A stretch of DNA of 64,000 nucleotides, taken from the NCBI GenBank assembly GCA_002786225.1, contig PEQN01000001.1, positions 186,001-250,000 on the forward strand, given 5' to 3'. Origin of the DNA: Leptospira sp. Lineage in GTDB: Bacteria; Spirochaetota; Leptospiria; Leptospirales; Leptospiraceae. Below are positions 25,856 to 36,042 of this stretch, piece by piece (positions within the stretch are counted from its first letter, which is position 1; the number at the start of each line of letters is the position of its first letter). The notes below the pieces were generated by a model that saw only the letters and a list, made by a program, of their open reading frames with translations, was not told where the DNA came from and searched no databases. The translations under genes and the position numbers were made by a program.

Positions 25856-26782
25856 ATCCGAAAGGAATAATACTGATTCTGGATTGATTACAGTTTCCCC
25901 AATTTTGAAACCTAAATGCAAATGAGGTCCTGTAGACATTCCAGTTGATCCTATATGGCCAATTATTTGACCTTTGGAAATTTTATCTCCGGATTTAACA
26001 AGTAACTTAGATTGGTGCATGTAATAGGAAAAAATTTTATTTCCATGATCGATTATTGTAAAATTTCCTTCATAATACATTTCTTTGGCGAGAACAACAG
26101 TACCATCTTGAATTGCATAAATGGGTGTACCTTTCGCACCACGAAAATCCAATCCCCCATGAGGGCGACCTTTCTTCTGGTTGTAATCTCGCCTAACATA
26201 AAATGGACTAGTTATATAGACTTCTTTGACAGGATATTGAAAACCCGATGAGATTTGGGATTCGGACTTACTCAAAAATGCCTCAGACTTAGCTTTTGAG
26301 CACTCTTCAATAAACTGATATGTTTCTTTTGATAAGTTTGAGCTTGTATATTTAGTATCAAGCGAAATCGATTGTTTTTGAATAACTATGAAATCTGTCT
26401 TTTTGATATCTATTTGGTATTTCTTAGATCCATACTTAACAAAAAGAATTTTAGAGAATAATTCAAGTAAAAGTGGCCCTGGCTTACGTTCTGGAGAAAT
26501 AGGAATAAAACCTACTCTATTTACTCCAATTGTTGAAAGAGGAATTTCTTCACCATCTGCCGTTAGTCTTAAATCTAAATCTACCACAGCTTTTTTTTTA
26601 GGAATTATCTTAACAAGTATTAACTCGCCTTGAGCAAGGTTTCGTGCTTTAATTTGTAAATCATAGTTTTTTTCAATTTTTGAAATAATAATTCCATCAG
26701 CATTCTTTGAAATCAAAGTTTCTTGATGAAATAATAAGATAGTTAAAACTAAAAAAGAGCTAGTTCGAAAAAACCACATCAT
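25850..26782 (-). CDS. M23-family (LytM) peptidase
   Basis: The 310-residue product has a signal peptide (about 1-26). The C-terminal LytM domain has all zinc and catalytic residues: His 208 and Asp 212 in HGGLDF, His 256 in YYMHQ, and His 287/His 289 in GPHLHLGF. Such enzymes cut peptidoglycan cross-links in the periplasm, or regulate those that do when degenerate. This one looks active. The start overlaps the end of the GGDEF-EAL gene by 23 bases. Confidence 0.92.
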   Translation of the reverse strand: MMWFFRTSSFLVLTILLFHQETLISKNADGIIISKIEKNYDLQIKARNLAQGELILVKIIPKKKAVVDLDLRLTADGEEIPLSTIGVNRVGFIPISPERKPGPLLLELFSKILFVKYGSKKYQIDIKKTDFIVIQKQSISLDTKYTSSNLSKETYQFIEECSKAKSEAFLSKSESQISSGFQYPVKEVYITSPFYVRRDYNQKKGRPHGGLDFRGAKGTPIYAIQDGTVVLAKEMYYEGNFTIIDHGNKIFSYYMHQSKLLVKSGDKISKGQIIGHIGSTGMSTGPHLHLGFKIGETVINPESVLFLSDL

Positions 26783-28829
26783 AGTTTGTAAATCGGTATT
26801 TTGCTAAAAGTTCTTCAAATTCTTTTTTGGGCACTGGTTTGGATATTAAATATCCTTGGATAATATCACAACCTTCTTGTTGCAAAATTTTCAACTGTTC
26901 TATAGTTTCAACACCCTCAGCGACAACAGAAAGTCCTAAGGAATGAGCCATATTTATGATAGCTTTACAGATAGCTCTATCATTATCATTATTTTCTAAT
27001 TCTTGAACAAAACTTTTATCAATTTTAAGATGATGCACATGCAATTTTTTCAAATAGCTAAGAGAAGAGTAACCTGTTCCAAAATCATCAACAGATAAAC
27101 TAACACCATTTTGTATTAATTCTTTAAACTCTAAGACACTTTTTTCTGGATTTTGCATCACAGAAGATTCAGTCAATTCAATCGTTAAAAAATTAGGTGG
27201 TAATCCAGATTCTGAAAGTATTCTTAAAATTTCTTTAGTTGTTCCATGTCCATTCCACTGTTTTGCACTGAAGTTTACAGAAAGTGGAAAATTCAAAATT
27301 TTTTCTTCATACCAAGTTGATGCTATCTTACAAGTTTGTTTAAGGACAAATATGCCTAGGTCAAATATGATTCCCGATTCTTCTGCAGCCTCTATGAAGA
27401 CTCCTGGATAAATCATTCCTTTGGATGGATGATTCCATCGAACTAAGGCTTCGGCTCCACAAATTTCTCCCGTTTTCAAATCGACCTGAGGCTGAAAGTA
27501 AACTTCAAACTCTTTTGCCTTTAAGGAAGCTCGCATATCATTTTCAAGTTCTAAACGTATCTTAACCCTTTCTATCATTTTAGTTGAATATAAAGTAAAA
27601 ATATTTCTCCCACGTTCCTTAGAGGAATACATAGCCATATCAGCTGCTTTCAAAAGTTGAGTAGCGTTTTCTCCATGGTCAGGAAAAACGGCTACGCCTA
27701 TACTCATTGTTAAATGAAGTTCTCTGTCTTCAAACATAAATGGATTTCGCAATTGATTTTGCAATTGGATAAGTATGATTTCTAATTCTTCTATTGATTT
27801 AAAATTTTGTAATATTCCACCGAATTCATCGCCACCGAAATGAGAGATATTTTTAATTGCAGGTTGAAGACTTGTAATTTTTGCACCGACAATTTTTAAT
27901 AATTCATTACCCCGATCGGAACCTATGGAATCATTTACTAATTTAAAATTATCAATATCCATTACAATAATAGCAAAAAGATCTTTTGTATTCTTTGAAA
28001 GTAAGGAAAGATTTTTTACAATTTCTTCAAAATGTATTCGATTGGGAAAATTAGTTATTGAATTATAAAAAGCTAATTGTTGGATTTTTAATTCTGCTTC
28101 TTTTCTTTCGGAAATATCCCGAAATGTAGCTAGAATTGCAGTTTCATCATTTCTCTGTAGAAGTCGCCACGTAGATTCCATAGGAATCCATTTCCCTTCC
28201 GAATTTCTTAATCCCTGGTTGATGATGGAAGAACCATGTATTTCCGCTCCATCCACTTCTTCTGATTTAGGAGATTTCGTTAACAATGAAAAATCCATTC
28301 CTATCAACTCAGACTCAGTATAACCTAGTACCATCATTGAAGTGCGATTCGTTTGAAGGATTTTCTTAGTTTCCGATTCTATTATAAAAATTAAGTCTAA
28401 GGAATCTTGGAAAATATTTTGCCATTCAATAATTGAATGCTCCAATTTAGTTACTGTATTTTCTAATTCTTTAGCTCTAAGCTTACCTTGAATTGTTTGA
28501 TTAAAAATAAAAAGATAATCTGTTGTGAGAGTTTCATAACGAATGTAAAAATCTACATTTGGATTATCAAAATCAACTATATAGCTTTTATTTTGTTGGT
28601 CTCTATAAATTATAACAAATACAGATTGGGGATAAGTACTTTGTATTTTAGAAATTAGATCCTTAGATACGTCATCTTCCCAAAAGAAGTATAACATCGA
28701 TTTGTCTTCAATAATCTCATCTATACTATAAGGTCTTTTTAATTCTACAACTTCATTCCACTGTGACGATAAAATATCAAATAAATAAATATTTATTTCA
28801 TTGGATTGTGTAGAAAAAAAATAAACCAT
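26760..28829 (-). CDS. PAS-GGDEF-EAL cyclic-di-GMP protein
   Basis: The 689-residue cytoplasmic protein has an unfamiliar N-terminal part (1-125), a PAS domain (about 130-245), a GGDEF domain with intact GGDEF at 332-336, and an EAL domain with EAL at 460-462 plus DDFGTGYSSL and AEGVE. Both catalytic motifs are intact, so it could both make and break c-di-GMP. The balance cannot be told from sequence. No membrane segment is present, so the PAS domain presumably senses an internal cue. Confidence 0.93.
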   Translation of the reverse strand: MVYFFSTQSNEINIYLFDILSSQWNEVVELKRPYSIDEIIEDKSMLYFFWEDDVSKDLISKIQSTYPQSVFVIIYRDQQNKSYIVDFDNPNVDFYIRYETLTTDYLFIFNQTIQGKLRAKELENTVTKLEHSIIEWQNIFQDSLDLIFIIESETKKILQTNRTSMMVLGYTESELIGMDFSLLTKSPKSEEVDGAEIHGSSIINQGLRNSEGKWIPMESTWRLLQRNDETAILATFRDISERKEAELKIQQLAFYNSITNFPNRIHFEEIVKNLSLLSKNTKDLFAIIVMDIDNFKLVNDSIGSDRGNELLKIVGAKITSLQPAIKNISHFGGDEFGGILQNFKSIEELEIILIQLQNQLRNPFMFEDRELHLTMSIGVAVFPDHGENATQLLKAADMAMYSSKERGRNIFTLYSTKMIERVKIRLELENDMRASLKAKEFEVYFQPQVDLKTGEICGAEALVRWNHPSKGMIYPGVFIEAAEESGIIFDLGIFVLKQTCKIASTWYEEKILNFPLSVNFSAKQWNGHGTTKEILRILSESGLPPNFLTIELTESSVMQNPEKSVLEFKELIQNGVSLSVDDFGTGYSSLSYLKKLHVHHLKIDKSFVQELENNDNDRAICKAIINMAHSLGLSVVAEGVETIEQLKILQQEGCDIIQGYLISKPVPKKEFEELLAKYRFTNYDVVFSN

Positions 28830-28885
28830 ATTGACTGTGGTTCATTTTTATTTTTTTTTAAGGAATAGTCAAACGAATAATCCTA

Positions 28886-29413
28886 TCAGTTTCTTTGACC
28901 AATGATTGCAGAACCTGTTTTTTCCATCATTCGTTCTTTGGTAAGAACTAGGTCTTGTCGATTGTCAGCAGCCATCTCTCCTGAGCCATCTAAGTAGATC
29001 GCACCCTTAGGGCATGCTTCTTCACACAAACCACAAAAGATGCATCGAAGTAAATCAATCTCAAACTTCTTAGCATATTTATCTTCCGGATGCAAGTGTT
29101 GCCTTTCTGGAGTAACTTCTCCTGCTTCAATATAGATAGCATTTGCGGGACAGATCCACATGCAGCAAAAGCAAGAAGTACAGCGTTCTCTATTCTGTTC
29201 ATCCCTCTTCAAAGAATGCAAGCCTCTAAACCTGGATGAGTATTGCCTTTTCTTATCAGGATACTCAATAGTTACTGCACCTTTAAGGAAGGCAACTTTT
29301 AGAAAATGTTTTAGGGTAATCCATAAGCCTTTACTTATGGAATAAAAATACAATTTTTCATACCAAGTGAATTGGTGGCGCTTTGCTACATTCACAACAT
29401 TAATAGTTGCCAT
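28886..29413 (-). CDS. nuoI: NADH-quinone oxidoreductase subunit I
   Basis: The 175-residue protein has two 4Fe-4S sites of the NuoI/TYKY type: Cys 78, 81, 84 and 88, and Cys 124, 127, 130 and 134 ([16 protein letters not shown]). It carries electrons through complex I to the quinone site. The ATG lies inside the end of nuoG (14-base overlap) behind an AGGAGG site. No other membrane-arm genes follow, so nuoG and nuoI are separated from the rest of the complex I genes. Confidence 0.93.
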   Translation of the reverse strand: MATINVVNVAKRHQFTWYEKLYFYSISKGLWITLKHFLKVAFLKGAVTIEYPDKKRQYSSRFRGLHSLKRDEQNRERCTSCFCCMWICPANAIYIEAGEVTPERQHLHPEDKYAKKFEIDLLRCIFCGLCEEACPKGAIYLDGSGEMAADNRQDLVLTKERMMEKTGSAIIGQRN

Positions 29414-30842
29414 GGACGAGTGCCTCCTCTTGCTTTTTTATTGGATCTAAAATTTTCTTAAAAAATTCAGATGTATTTAAAAGTCCTTGAACTGGTTTTA
29501 AGGATTTATCAAAATTCTGTCTCAATCCATTTTTATTCGTGAAGCTTCCACCTTGCTCAGCAAAAATTTGGATCGGTATCGCATAGCCGACTTTAGTTAG
29601 ATCGTCATTCACATTTGTATCCAATAAAACTACCTTACTCAATCGCGAGGAATCTATCCCTTCTGGTATAGCTTCCTTAATGATAAAAAGAAGATCAATT
29701 TTCTTGGAATTAAAATCATGAATGATTCCATTTATTCCATTCGAAGTTGTGAGACCTAAGTCAATCGCGCCACGTGTGTTTGGATGATAGTCCTTAGTGA
29801 GTAGAAAGTCAACTTGCTCAGTTTCCTTGTATTGAGGATCTGTTACTCTCACTTCCCAAATAATATTCTTCTTAGATTTTACTAAAGTTTGTAATTCAGC
29901 AAGAGATTCATTCGTTTCATGTGCGCCACCAAGAATCGCGATGGAACTTGAACTATTTATTTCAGATATAAGCTTATCAAATACTTGAGTAGAGATAGAT
30001 TCTTTTCCATTGTCCATGTAGCTAAGAAGTCTATTCTCATTCATCCAATCTAGATCAAATCGACCTTTGTCACAAAGAAAATACATTTCTTGTTCAAAGT
30101 TCTCTTTGACCATATATCTGTACATTTTGTTATCTCTTACATTTGCTTGAACATTACATCCTGTGCTACATCCATGGCAAACAGAATCATGAGTATTGTA
30201 CCACCATACCCTAGATTTAAATAGAGTTTCATGGTTTAACAAAGCACCAACGGGGCAGATATCAGCTAAAGCACCTTGGTAATTATGGTTAATAGGTTCA
30301 TTTTTAGCAAGACCTATAATAGAATGGTAGCCTCTTTCGAATAGACCCAAATTCGATTCTCCGACTTTCTCTTCTTCAAACCTAACACATCGGTAACAGA
30401 CTATACAGCGATTGTGATTGATGATTAAATTGGTGCCAATTTCTTCTTGGGGAATATTCCTCTTTTCAAATTCAAAGCGAGATCGACCTGATCCAGAACC
30501 GAAAGCATTATCTTGCAATCGACATTCACCTGCTTTATCACATACAGGACAATCCAAGGGATGATTAGCTAATAAGAATTCCATAGTACCAGCGCGACCT
30601 TCCTTTACTCGGTCACTTTGTGTAATAATCGAAAGACCTTCTTTCACGGGAGTGTTGCAAGCTGCTTGTAGTCTTGGCACACCTTCAATTTCGATAAGGC
30701 ACATTCTACACATTCCTACAACAGTTAAAGCGGGATGATAACAAAAATAAGGAATTTCTACACCAACATCTTTGGCAGCATCTATGAGATTTTTCTTCTC
30801 ATTTACATCATATTCAAGTCCGTCGATTTTAATCTTTACCAA
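29400..30842 (-). CDS. nuoG: NADH-quinone oxidoreductase subunit G, short form
   Basis: The 480-residue protein binds a 2Fe-2S cluster (Cys 34, 45, 48, 62) and three 4Fe-4S clusters: His 94 with Cys 98, 101 and 107; Cys 146, 149, 152 and 196; and the optional N7 site Cys 222, 225, 229 and 257 (CX2CX3CX27C). It belongs to the electron-input arm of complex I. Usual NuoG proteins are about 680-900 residues, so the C-terminal molybdopterin-fold domain is much reduced. The TTG start has a GGAGAA site 6 bases upstream. Confidence 0.9.
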   Translation of the reverse strand: MVKIKIDGLEYDVNEKKNLIDAAKDVGVEIPYFCYHPALTVVGMCRMCLIEIEGVPRLQAACNTPVKEGLSIITQSDRVKEGRAGTMEFLLANHPLDCPVCDKAGECRLQDNAFGSGSGRSRFEFEKRNIPQEEIGTNLIINHNRCIVCYRCVRFEEEKVGESNLGLFERGYHSIIGLAKNEPINHNYQGALADICPVGALLNHETLFKSRVWWYNTHDSVCHGCSTGCNVQANVRDNKMYRYMVKENFEQEMYFLCDKGRFDLDWMNENRLLSYMDNGKESISTQVFDKLISEINSSSSIAILGGAHETNESLAELQTLVKSKKNIIWEVRVTDPQYKETEQVDFLLTKDYHPNTRGAIDLGLTTSNGINGIIHDFNSKKIDLLFIIKEAIPEGIDSSRLSKVVLLDTNVNDDLTKVGYAIPIQIFAEQGGSFTNKNGLRQNFDKSLKPVQGLLNTSEFFKKILDPIKKQEEALVHGNY

Positions 30843-30848
30843 GAAATC

Positions 30849-30854
30849 TTCTCC
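30849..30854 (-). promoter_or_regulatory. Ribosome binding site deciding the nuoG TTG start
   Basis: GGAGAA on the minus strand lies 6 bases before the TTG at 30842. The ferredoxin-like domain starts right there (MVKIKIDG), so TTG is the start. Confidence 0.75.
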
Positions 30855-30870
30855 TTATCTTAGACATAGG

Positions 30871-31608
30871 CTAAGCTCTAGATTCTATCTTGCAACTCAT
30901 TAAATTAGGGAATTTGGTCTTGTCCGGGAGATAATGCACTATCTCCTCAGCAATAATTCTAATAGTGCTAGACCTAATCTTTGTATTTCGAATAATTTTC
31001 AAAATCAATTCATCCAAAATTCTAAATCGAGAAGATTCAATGAAAAAATATTCATCTAAATGAATTTCCATTTTACTTATTGTGCTATGGGTAGATAAGA
31101 AATCAGAAAGTCGTTGGTAGATTTCATCACTTGAATTTTTCTTAGGGCATCCCTTTAATTCTAATTTAACGGTATCATCAGGAAGCTCTTCTAAGCTGAT
31201 TTTAAGTGGAAATGACTTCTTATCGATCAGATCTTCTTTTAATATTCCTAAACAATGAAGAACCTTCTCAACTAAGCTTTCTAGATCTATAGGTTTTAAT
31301 AAATAATGATTTACATGTTGTTGAGCAGCTCTAAGTACATTCTTTCTTTCTCCAGCTGCTGTTAACATAATCGTAGGTGTATCTTTGATGTATTCTGCAC
31401 CTTTTTCAAGAAATGCAAGTCCATCTAAATAAGGCATCATCAAATCACTTATTATCAGATCATAGGTATTTGTCTTCACTCGAGATAAGGCTGCCATACC
31501 GTCAGAGATATGAGTAATATCAAAATTGTATTTATCCAAGGAATGAATTACAACCTTTGCTGAATTCTCATCATCTTCTGCTAACAAAATAGAATATACC
31601 TTTTGCAT
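30871..31608 (-). CDS. Response regulator with unusual C-terminal domain
   Basis: The 245-residue protein has an N-terminal receiver domain with the acidic pocket (EDDE at 11-14), phospho-acceptor Asp 55 (ISDLMMPYLDG) and Lys in LLKPID (about 107). The C-terminal 120 residues are not a DNA-binding or enzyme domain that I recognise. They have a mixed alpha/beta look that could be STAS- or PilZ-like, but no motif supports either. It lies 3 bases after aroC and 28 bases before nuoG, so it may be cotranscribed with both. Confidence 0.85.
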   Translation of the reverse strand: MQKVYSILLAEDDENSAKVVIHSLDKYNFDITHISDGMAALSRVKTNTYDLIISDLMMPYLDGLAFLEKGAEYIKDTPTIMLTAAGERKNVLRAAQQHVNHYLLKPIDLESLVEKVLHCLGILKEDLIDKKSFPLKISLEELPDDTVKLELKGCPKKNSSDEIYQRLSDFLSTHSTISKMEIHLDEYFFIESSRFRILDELILKIIRNTKIRSSTIRIIAEEIVHYLPDKTKFPNLMSCKIESRA

Positions 31609-31611
31609 GAA

Positions 31612-32742
31612 TTATCTCCTAGTCTCTCTATTCAATACCCATTTCTCATACCATTCAGGTTGAAGAGCTCTTTGGTAAAAATATGCATCTATCAATACTA
31701 AATTAATCGCTGCTTCAATAATTGGAACTGCCCTAGGAAGCACACAAGGATCATGCCTTCCTCTAGCTTTAAGGGTAGTCTCCTCATTTAGTGAATTTAC
31801 AGTTTTTTGCTCTTTTTTTATAGTTGAGGTAGGTTTGAATGCTGCTTTGATAACCAGTTCCATGCCATTTGTAATTCCACCTTGTAAGCCGCCTGAATGG
31901 TTGGTTCTAGTTCTAACTCTCTTTTCGTCGTCTATATAGAACTCATCATTATGATTGCTACCGAATAGTCTCGTACCAGAAAATCCTGATCCAAGCTCAA
32001 AGCCTTTGCAGGCAGGAATGGATAAAATAGCTTTTGCTAAATCACCATCTAACTTATCATAAACGGGATCACCTAATCCTGGTGGAAGATTATAAACAAC
32101 TGCCTTAATGATTCCTCCAACAGAGTCGCCTTCGTTTCTAAGATCGAGAATAAGTCTTTCCATCTTGGAAGCTGTTTCTTTATCAGGACAACGAACAGGA
32201 TTCACATCTACTTCTTCACGAGATTTTGGATAACTATTCTCGGAAATATTCGAATCAATTTCACCAATTGAATCAACCCAAGCAACCGTACGAATTCCTA
32301 AATCTCTTTCTAAAATTCTTCGTGCCAAACCAGCTGCTGCAACTCTTGCTATAGTCTCCCGAACAGAAGATCTTCCACCACCAACATGAGCACGGAATCC
32401 ATATTTTTCTTGGTAGGTATAGTCTGCGTGAGAAGGACGAAAAACATCTTTAAGATTGTCGTAGTCTTTAGAAATTGTATTTTTATTATCTACAACTAAG
32501 GCAATTGGACTTCCAATTGTTTTATCTTCAAAAACCCCAGACAAAACTCTAACTTCGTCAGCTTCATCTCTAGGAGTTGTTATTTCACTTTGTCCTGGTC
32601 TTCGACGATCTAAGTCTTTCTGAATTTCAGAAAGCTCCAAAGGAATTCCTGCAGGAACTCCATCAATTACAACACCCACAGATGGACCATGAGACTCGCC
32701 AAAGGTGCTGATTCTAAATATTTTTCCCCATGAACTCGGCAT
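31612..32742 (-). CDS. aroC: Chorismate synthase
   Basis: The 376-residue enzyme makes chorismate from EPSP, the last step of the shikimate route, with reduced FMN. The N-terminal [24 protein letters not shown], the [16 protein letters not shown] block, [11 protein letters not shown] and [13 protein letters not shown] are all present. Length is normal. It starts a minus-strand run with the response regulator and nuoGI. Another shikimate gene, aroD, lies about 3.5 kb away on the other strand. Confidence 0.97.
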   Translation of the reverse strand: MPSSWGKIFRISTFGESHGPSVGVVIDGVPAGIPLELSEIQKDLDRRRPGQSEITTPRDEADEVRVLSGVFEDKTIGSPIALVVDNKNTISKDYDNLKDVFRPSHADYTYQEKYGFRAHVGGGRSSVRETIARVAAAGLARRILERDLGIRTVAWVDSIGEIDSNISENSYPKSREEVDVNPVRCPDKETASKMERLILDLRNEGDSVGGIIKAVVYNLPPGLGDPVYDKLDGDLAKAILSIPACKGFELGSGFSGTRLFGSNHNDEFYIDDEKRVRTRTNHSGGLQGGITNGMELVIKAAFKPTSTIKKEQKTVNSLNEETTLKARGRHDPCVLPRAVPIIEAAINLVLIDAYFYQRALQPEWYEKWVLNRETRR

Positions 32743-32791
32743 ATACTACCAAAATTAGTGATTTAGAATAGAACACAAACCAAGTTTTCAA

Positions 32792-34012
32792 TCATGTTGA
32801 GAAAAAAACAAAATAGGCTTGCAGGAGACCAACAAGTCCACCCAACAAGGCACCCAAAACGATCAAAGTCATTTCATCTTCCTTGAATACAGAATGTAGC
32901 AAATCTTCAAATTCATCTTTAGGAAGCTTTGCGAGTCTTTCAGCAATTGTATCTTCAATCTTTAAAGTGTCCGAAACATAACTTTTAACTCTATGAGCTA
33001 CATCGGGAACTATATACGTAATCTTCTCAGCTATCTTTTCTTTCAAGGACTGCATTTTTTCCTCTCCCATAAGAAAAGAAGCAAGGGGGATTTTCTCATT
33101 AATTTTGTTCTCAGTTGCTTCTTGAGCTTTTTTATTTATGAGTTCAATGATTAGATCTCCACCTTTTCCCATAAAAATTAATCTTACAAGATTTTCGGTA
33201 TTTAACACTCTACTTGCTATAACAGCTGCAAACTCTTTAGATACTTCATTCTGCCTTTTCAAAAATAAGCCTTGGTAGTTCATGAAAACATAACGCTTTA
33301 CTTCAAGAGGTCTAAATATCATTAACAATGCGAGCCAGTTGGTATAATATCCTACCAAAACTCCCATAATTGGCATAGTCCACCACTGACCTAGTATATT
33401 GATAAAAAGTACCTGAACTAAACCAATGATAAATCCAAAATAAGCACCGGATTGAATAATGAAGGTGAATTCGGGACCTCCACATCTTTGGAACATTTCA
33501 ATTAAATAAACAGTATTCTTTCCGCTTAAAGATCCACGAATCACTTCATTAAAATCTAAAACATTATCTAAATCATCTCCGAAGCTTTTATAAACTTCAC
33601 GAACTTGTCCTGGTATTACACTTCTAACTTCTTCTTCAATGCTTGCTGTTAGTCCAGCAGGAAGTAATTTCCAAAGAGCTGGATTCTTGGCTTGGATGAC
33701 ATCTTTTACAATTTCTTCTGCTTTACGGTCAATTAAATCAGTTACTAGAAGCAATAGATCATCAGGATTAATCTTATTGTACAACTCTTTAGGCTTAACC
33801 AATTTTTCTGTTAAAACTTTTGTGATAAGTCCGCTCATCTTTATGGCATGATTGGGAATAATCCCCTTCCATCCAAATTTTCCAATTCCCCAAAAGTTCA
33901 TAGGGTGAAAAATCATCTTTACTGCCATGTAGTTTGTTACCCATCCAACAAAAGCACAGGTAAACGGAATTGATAAAATTTGAATTGCTTTCGGTGATGT
34001 GAGCCATTCCAT
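32792..34012 (-). CDS. DUF445-family membrane protein
   Basis: The 406-residue protein has an N-terminal hydrophobic segment with VGWVTNYMAVKMIFHP, a second copy-like segment in the middle (VGYYTNWLALLMIFRP) and a C-terminal hydrophobic hairpin (VLGALLGGLVGLLQAYFVF). The paired TNxxAxxMIFxP motifs mark the DUF445 (YheB-like) family. Function is unknown, and it is an envelope protein by topology. It is divergent from the TonB-like gene and about 50 bases upstream of aroC. Confidence 0.88.
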   Translation of the reverse strand: MEWLTSPKAIQILSIPFTCAFVGWVTNYMAVKMIFHPMNFWGIGKFGWKGIIPNHAIKMSGLITKVLTEKLVKPKELYNKINPDDLLLLVTDLIDRKAEEIVKDVIQAKNPALWKLLPAGLTASIEEEVRSVIPGQVREVYKSFGDDLDNVLDFNEVIRGSLSGKNTVYLIEMFQRCGGPEFTFIIQSGAYFGFIIGLVQVLFINILGQWWTMPIMGVLVGYYTNWLALLMIFRPLEVKRYVFMNYQGLFLKRQNEVSKEFAAVIASRVLNTENLVRLIFMGKGGDLIIELINKKAQEATENKINEKIPLASFLMGEEKMQSLKEKIAEKITYIVPDVAHRVKSYVSDTLKIEDTIAERLAKLPKDEFEDLLHSVFKEDEMTLIVLGALLGGLVGLLQAYFVFFST

Positions 34013-34075
34013 AGAAAGTCAGAATGCATTTTAAATCTCAGATTAAAAAGCAGTTTTTTTAAAGTTTAACAAAAA

Positions 34076-34567
34076 ATGATGATATTTTTATCATATAAGA
34101 AATCTTTACTAATTTCTATTTCTATCCATTTATTTATATTCTTTGCATATTTTCTTTTTCATTGGAAATTTCAACTAAGTGACAAATTAAAAATAGCTTT
34201 AGAAAAAGGCTCATCTTCATCGCTTCAATTTCATATAAGGGGAAAAGGTGAAACTCACACAAATTCCATCCAATCTGCTTCCCAAGAACTAGGCTCAGAA
34301 ACGATACAAAATGAAATTCTACGAATCCAAAATGCCATACCTTACCCCGAATCAGCACTCCAAAGAGGTCTAGAATCTGATTGCGAATGGTTAGTTACAG
34401 TTGCAGAAAATGGAATTCATGAAAACGTGGAAACAACGAGAAAGTGTCGGTATGAAATTTTCAATTCTGCATTCAAAAAGATAGTCAGAGAATGGAAATT
34501 TCAACTCCCACCAGGAACTATAATTCGTATTCCTGTTTCCTTTCGTATTGTAGATAAAAATGAATAA
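34076..34567 (+). CDS. Short TonB-like protein
   Basis: The 163-residue protein has an N-terminal membrane helix (about 9-29) and a TonB-type C-terminal domain: IPYPESALQRGLE, a middle VAENGIHENVE strand pair, and AFKKIVREWKFQLPPGT then IPVSFRI. TonB proteins pass energy from the inner membrane to outer-membrane receptors. The usual proline-rich linker is absent, so it may not span a normal periplasm. No exbB/exbD lies nearby. It overlaps the next gene by 8 bases. Confidence 0.75.
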   Translation: MMIFLSYKKSLLISISIHLFIFFAYFLFHWKFQLSDKLKIALEKGSSSSLQFHIRGKGETHTNSIQSASQELGSETIQNEILRIQNAIPYPESALQRGLESDCEWLVTVAENGIHENVETTRKCRYEIFNSAFKKIVREWKFQLPPGTIIRIPVSFRIVDKNE

Positions 34568-35078
34568 ACAATGGCACATACTCTATACCAACCCAAGAGC
34601 AGAAAAAAGAGTTCTAAGTTATCTAGAAAAATATAATTTTGAAAGCTATTTACCTCTTCTTAATATAAAAACAAAATGGTCCGATCGTTGGAAAATGGTA
34701 GAAAAGCCCATGTTTACTTCCTATGTCTTCGTAAAAATTTCTTATTGGGAAGATAAAAATAAAATATTGATTCTTCCTGGCATACACCATATCGTTTTCT
34801 ACAAAGGTATTCCTGCTGTTTTGGAAGATGAAATCATTGAAATGATGAAAATCTTAGTAGTGAACTTCGGTGAAAAAATCCAAGTCATCAAAGATGAGAA
34901 CCTGCAACCTGGGAGAATTCTAGAAATCAAACATGGCAATTTCAAAGGTCATAAAGCTGAGGTTGTAGAAATAAAAAACAAAACCTATGTTGTGATGAAT
35001 TTGCCTATGATGGGACAGCAAGCAAGAACAGAAATTAAAATTGAAGACTTAGGTTTAGAAGAAGGATGGAATAAATAG
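34560..35078 (+). CDS. NusG-family specialised antiterminator (RfaH/UpxY/LoaP-like)
   Basis: The 172-residue protein has a NusG N-terminal domain (WHILYTNPRAEKRVLSYLEKY at about 5-25, MFTSYVFVKI) and a C-terminal KOW domain (ILEIKHGNFKGHKAEVVEIKN). It is a paralogue: housekeeping nusG normally lies beside secE or ribosomal genes. Such paralogues help RNA polymerase through long surface-polysaccharide operons. The next gene, kdsD, begins the Kdo pathway of lipopolysaccharide, which supports a cell-envelope target. Confidence 0.85.
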   Translation: MNKQWHILYTNPRAEKRVLSYLEKYNFESYLPLLNIKTKWSDRWKMVEKPMFTSYVFVKISYWEDKNKILILPGIHHIVFYKGIPAVLEDEIIEMMKILVVNFGEKIQVIKDENLQPGRILEIKHGNFKGHKAEVVEIKNKTYVVMNLPMMGQQARTEIKIEDLGLEEGWNK

Positions 35079-36041
35079 ATGTCATATCTTAATATTATAA
35101 AGAAGGCTATAGATATTGAAGTTGAATCCATTCAATACTTCCAAGATAATCTGGACCCAAATATTGAACAAGCAGTGCAAATTCTATTAGATTGCAAAGG
35201 AAAAGTTATCCTAACAGGAGTTGGAAAATCAGGAAACATAGCCAAAAAAATCTCATCAACCATGTCATCCACTGGAACTCCTGCAGTATTCATACATCCA
35301 ACAGACGCACTTCACGGCGATGCAGGTATCATTCAAAATGGTGATGTTGTCTTGGCTATAGGTAAAAGCGGAGAATCGGATGAATTGAATTCCTTGTTAC
35401 CAACCATTAAAAAGATAGGTGCTAAGATAATCTCAATTACATCCAATCCTGATTCTACCCTTGCAAAGTCTTCCGATGCTCCAATCATAACTCCAGTTTT
35501 AAAAGAAGCCTGCCCTCTTGCCTTAGCTCCTACATCTAGCACTACAATTGCCTTAATAGTTGGTGATGCCCTTGCTATGGCTCTCATGGAGATTCGCAAT
35601 TTTAAATCAGAAGATTTTGCTCTATACCACCCTGCGGGTAGACTTGGCAAAAGACTTTCTTTAGTAATAGATGATGTTATGCGAAAAGGAAATCAAGTAG
35701 CCACAGTTGACTCAGATTCAAATTTTGAAATGATATTAAAAGAAATTACTTCTAAAATGGTTGGCGCAACTGGAGTTGTTGACAAAGATCAAAAGTTAAT
35801 AGGATTTATAACAGATAACGATATTCGCAAAACTTTTATGAATAAAGTCGACCTTAACCTGACTGCACAAAAAATCATGAATCCATCACCTTCTTTTTTC
35901 CTATCCGGGAGCAATGCATATGATGTCTTGGTAAGCATGGAAAATCGAGAAAGACCAATTTCTGTTGCTCCAATTATTGACTCAGAACATAAATTAATTG
36001 GAATCATAACGGTTCACGATCTACTTCAGAAAGGATTGTAA
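35079..36041 (+). CDS. kdsD: Arabinose-5-phosphate isomerase (KdsD/KpsF)
   Basis: The 320-residue enzyme interconverts ribulose-5-phosphate and arabinose-5-phosphate, the first step towards Kdo. An SIS domain (GVGKSGNIAKKISSTMSSTG, about 47-66, and the LGDALA/YHPAGRLGKR region) is followed by two CBS domains (about 205-320). This is the standard KdsD/KpsF layout. It starts directly after the NusG-like gene, with no gap, and is followed after 1 base by aroD. Confidence 0.95.
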   Translation: MSYLNIIKKAIDIEVESIQYFQDNLDPNIEQAVQILLDCKGKVILTGVGKSGNIAKKISSTMSSTGTPAVFIHPTDALHGDAGIIQNGDVVLAIGKSGESDELNSLLPTIKKIGAKIISITSNPDSTLAKSSDAPIITPVLKEACPLALAPTSSTTIALIVGDALAMALMEIRNFKSEDFALYHPAGRLGKRLSLVIDDVMRKGNQVATVDSDSNFEMILKEITSKMVGATGVVDKDQKLIGFITDNDIRKTFMNKVDLNLTAQKIMNPSPSFFLSGSNAYDVLVSMENRERPISVAPIIDSEHKLIGIITVHDLLQKGL

Positions 36042-36042
36042 T

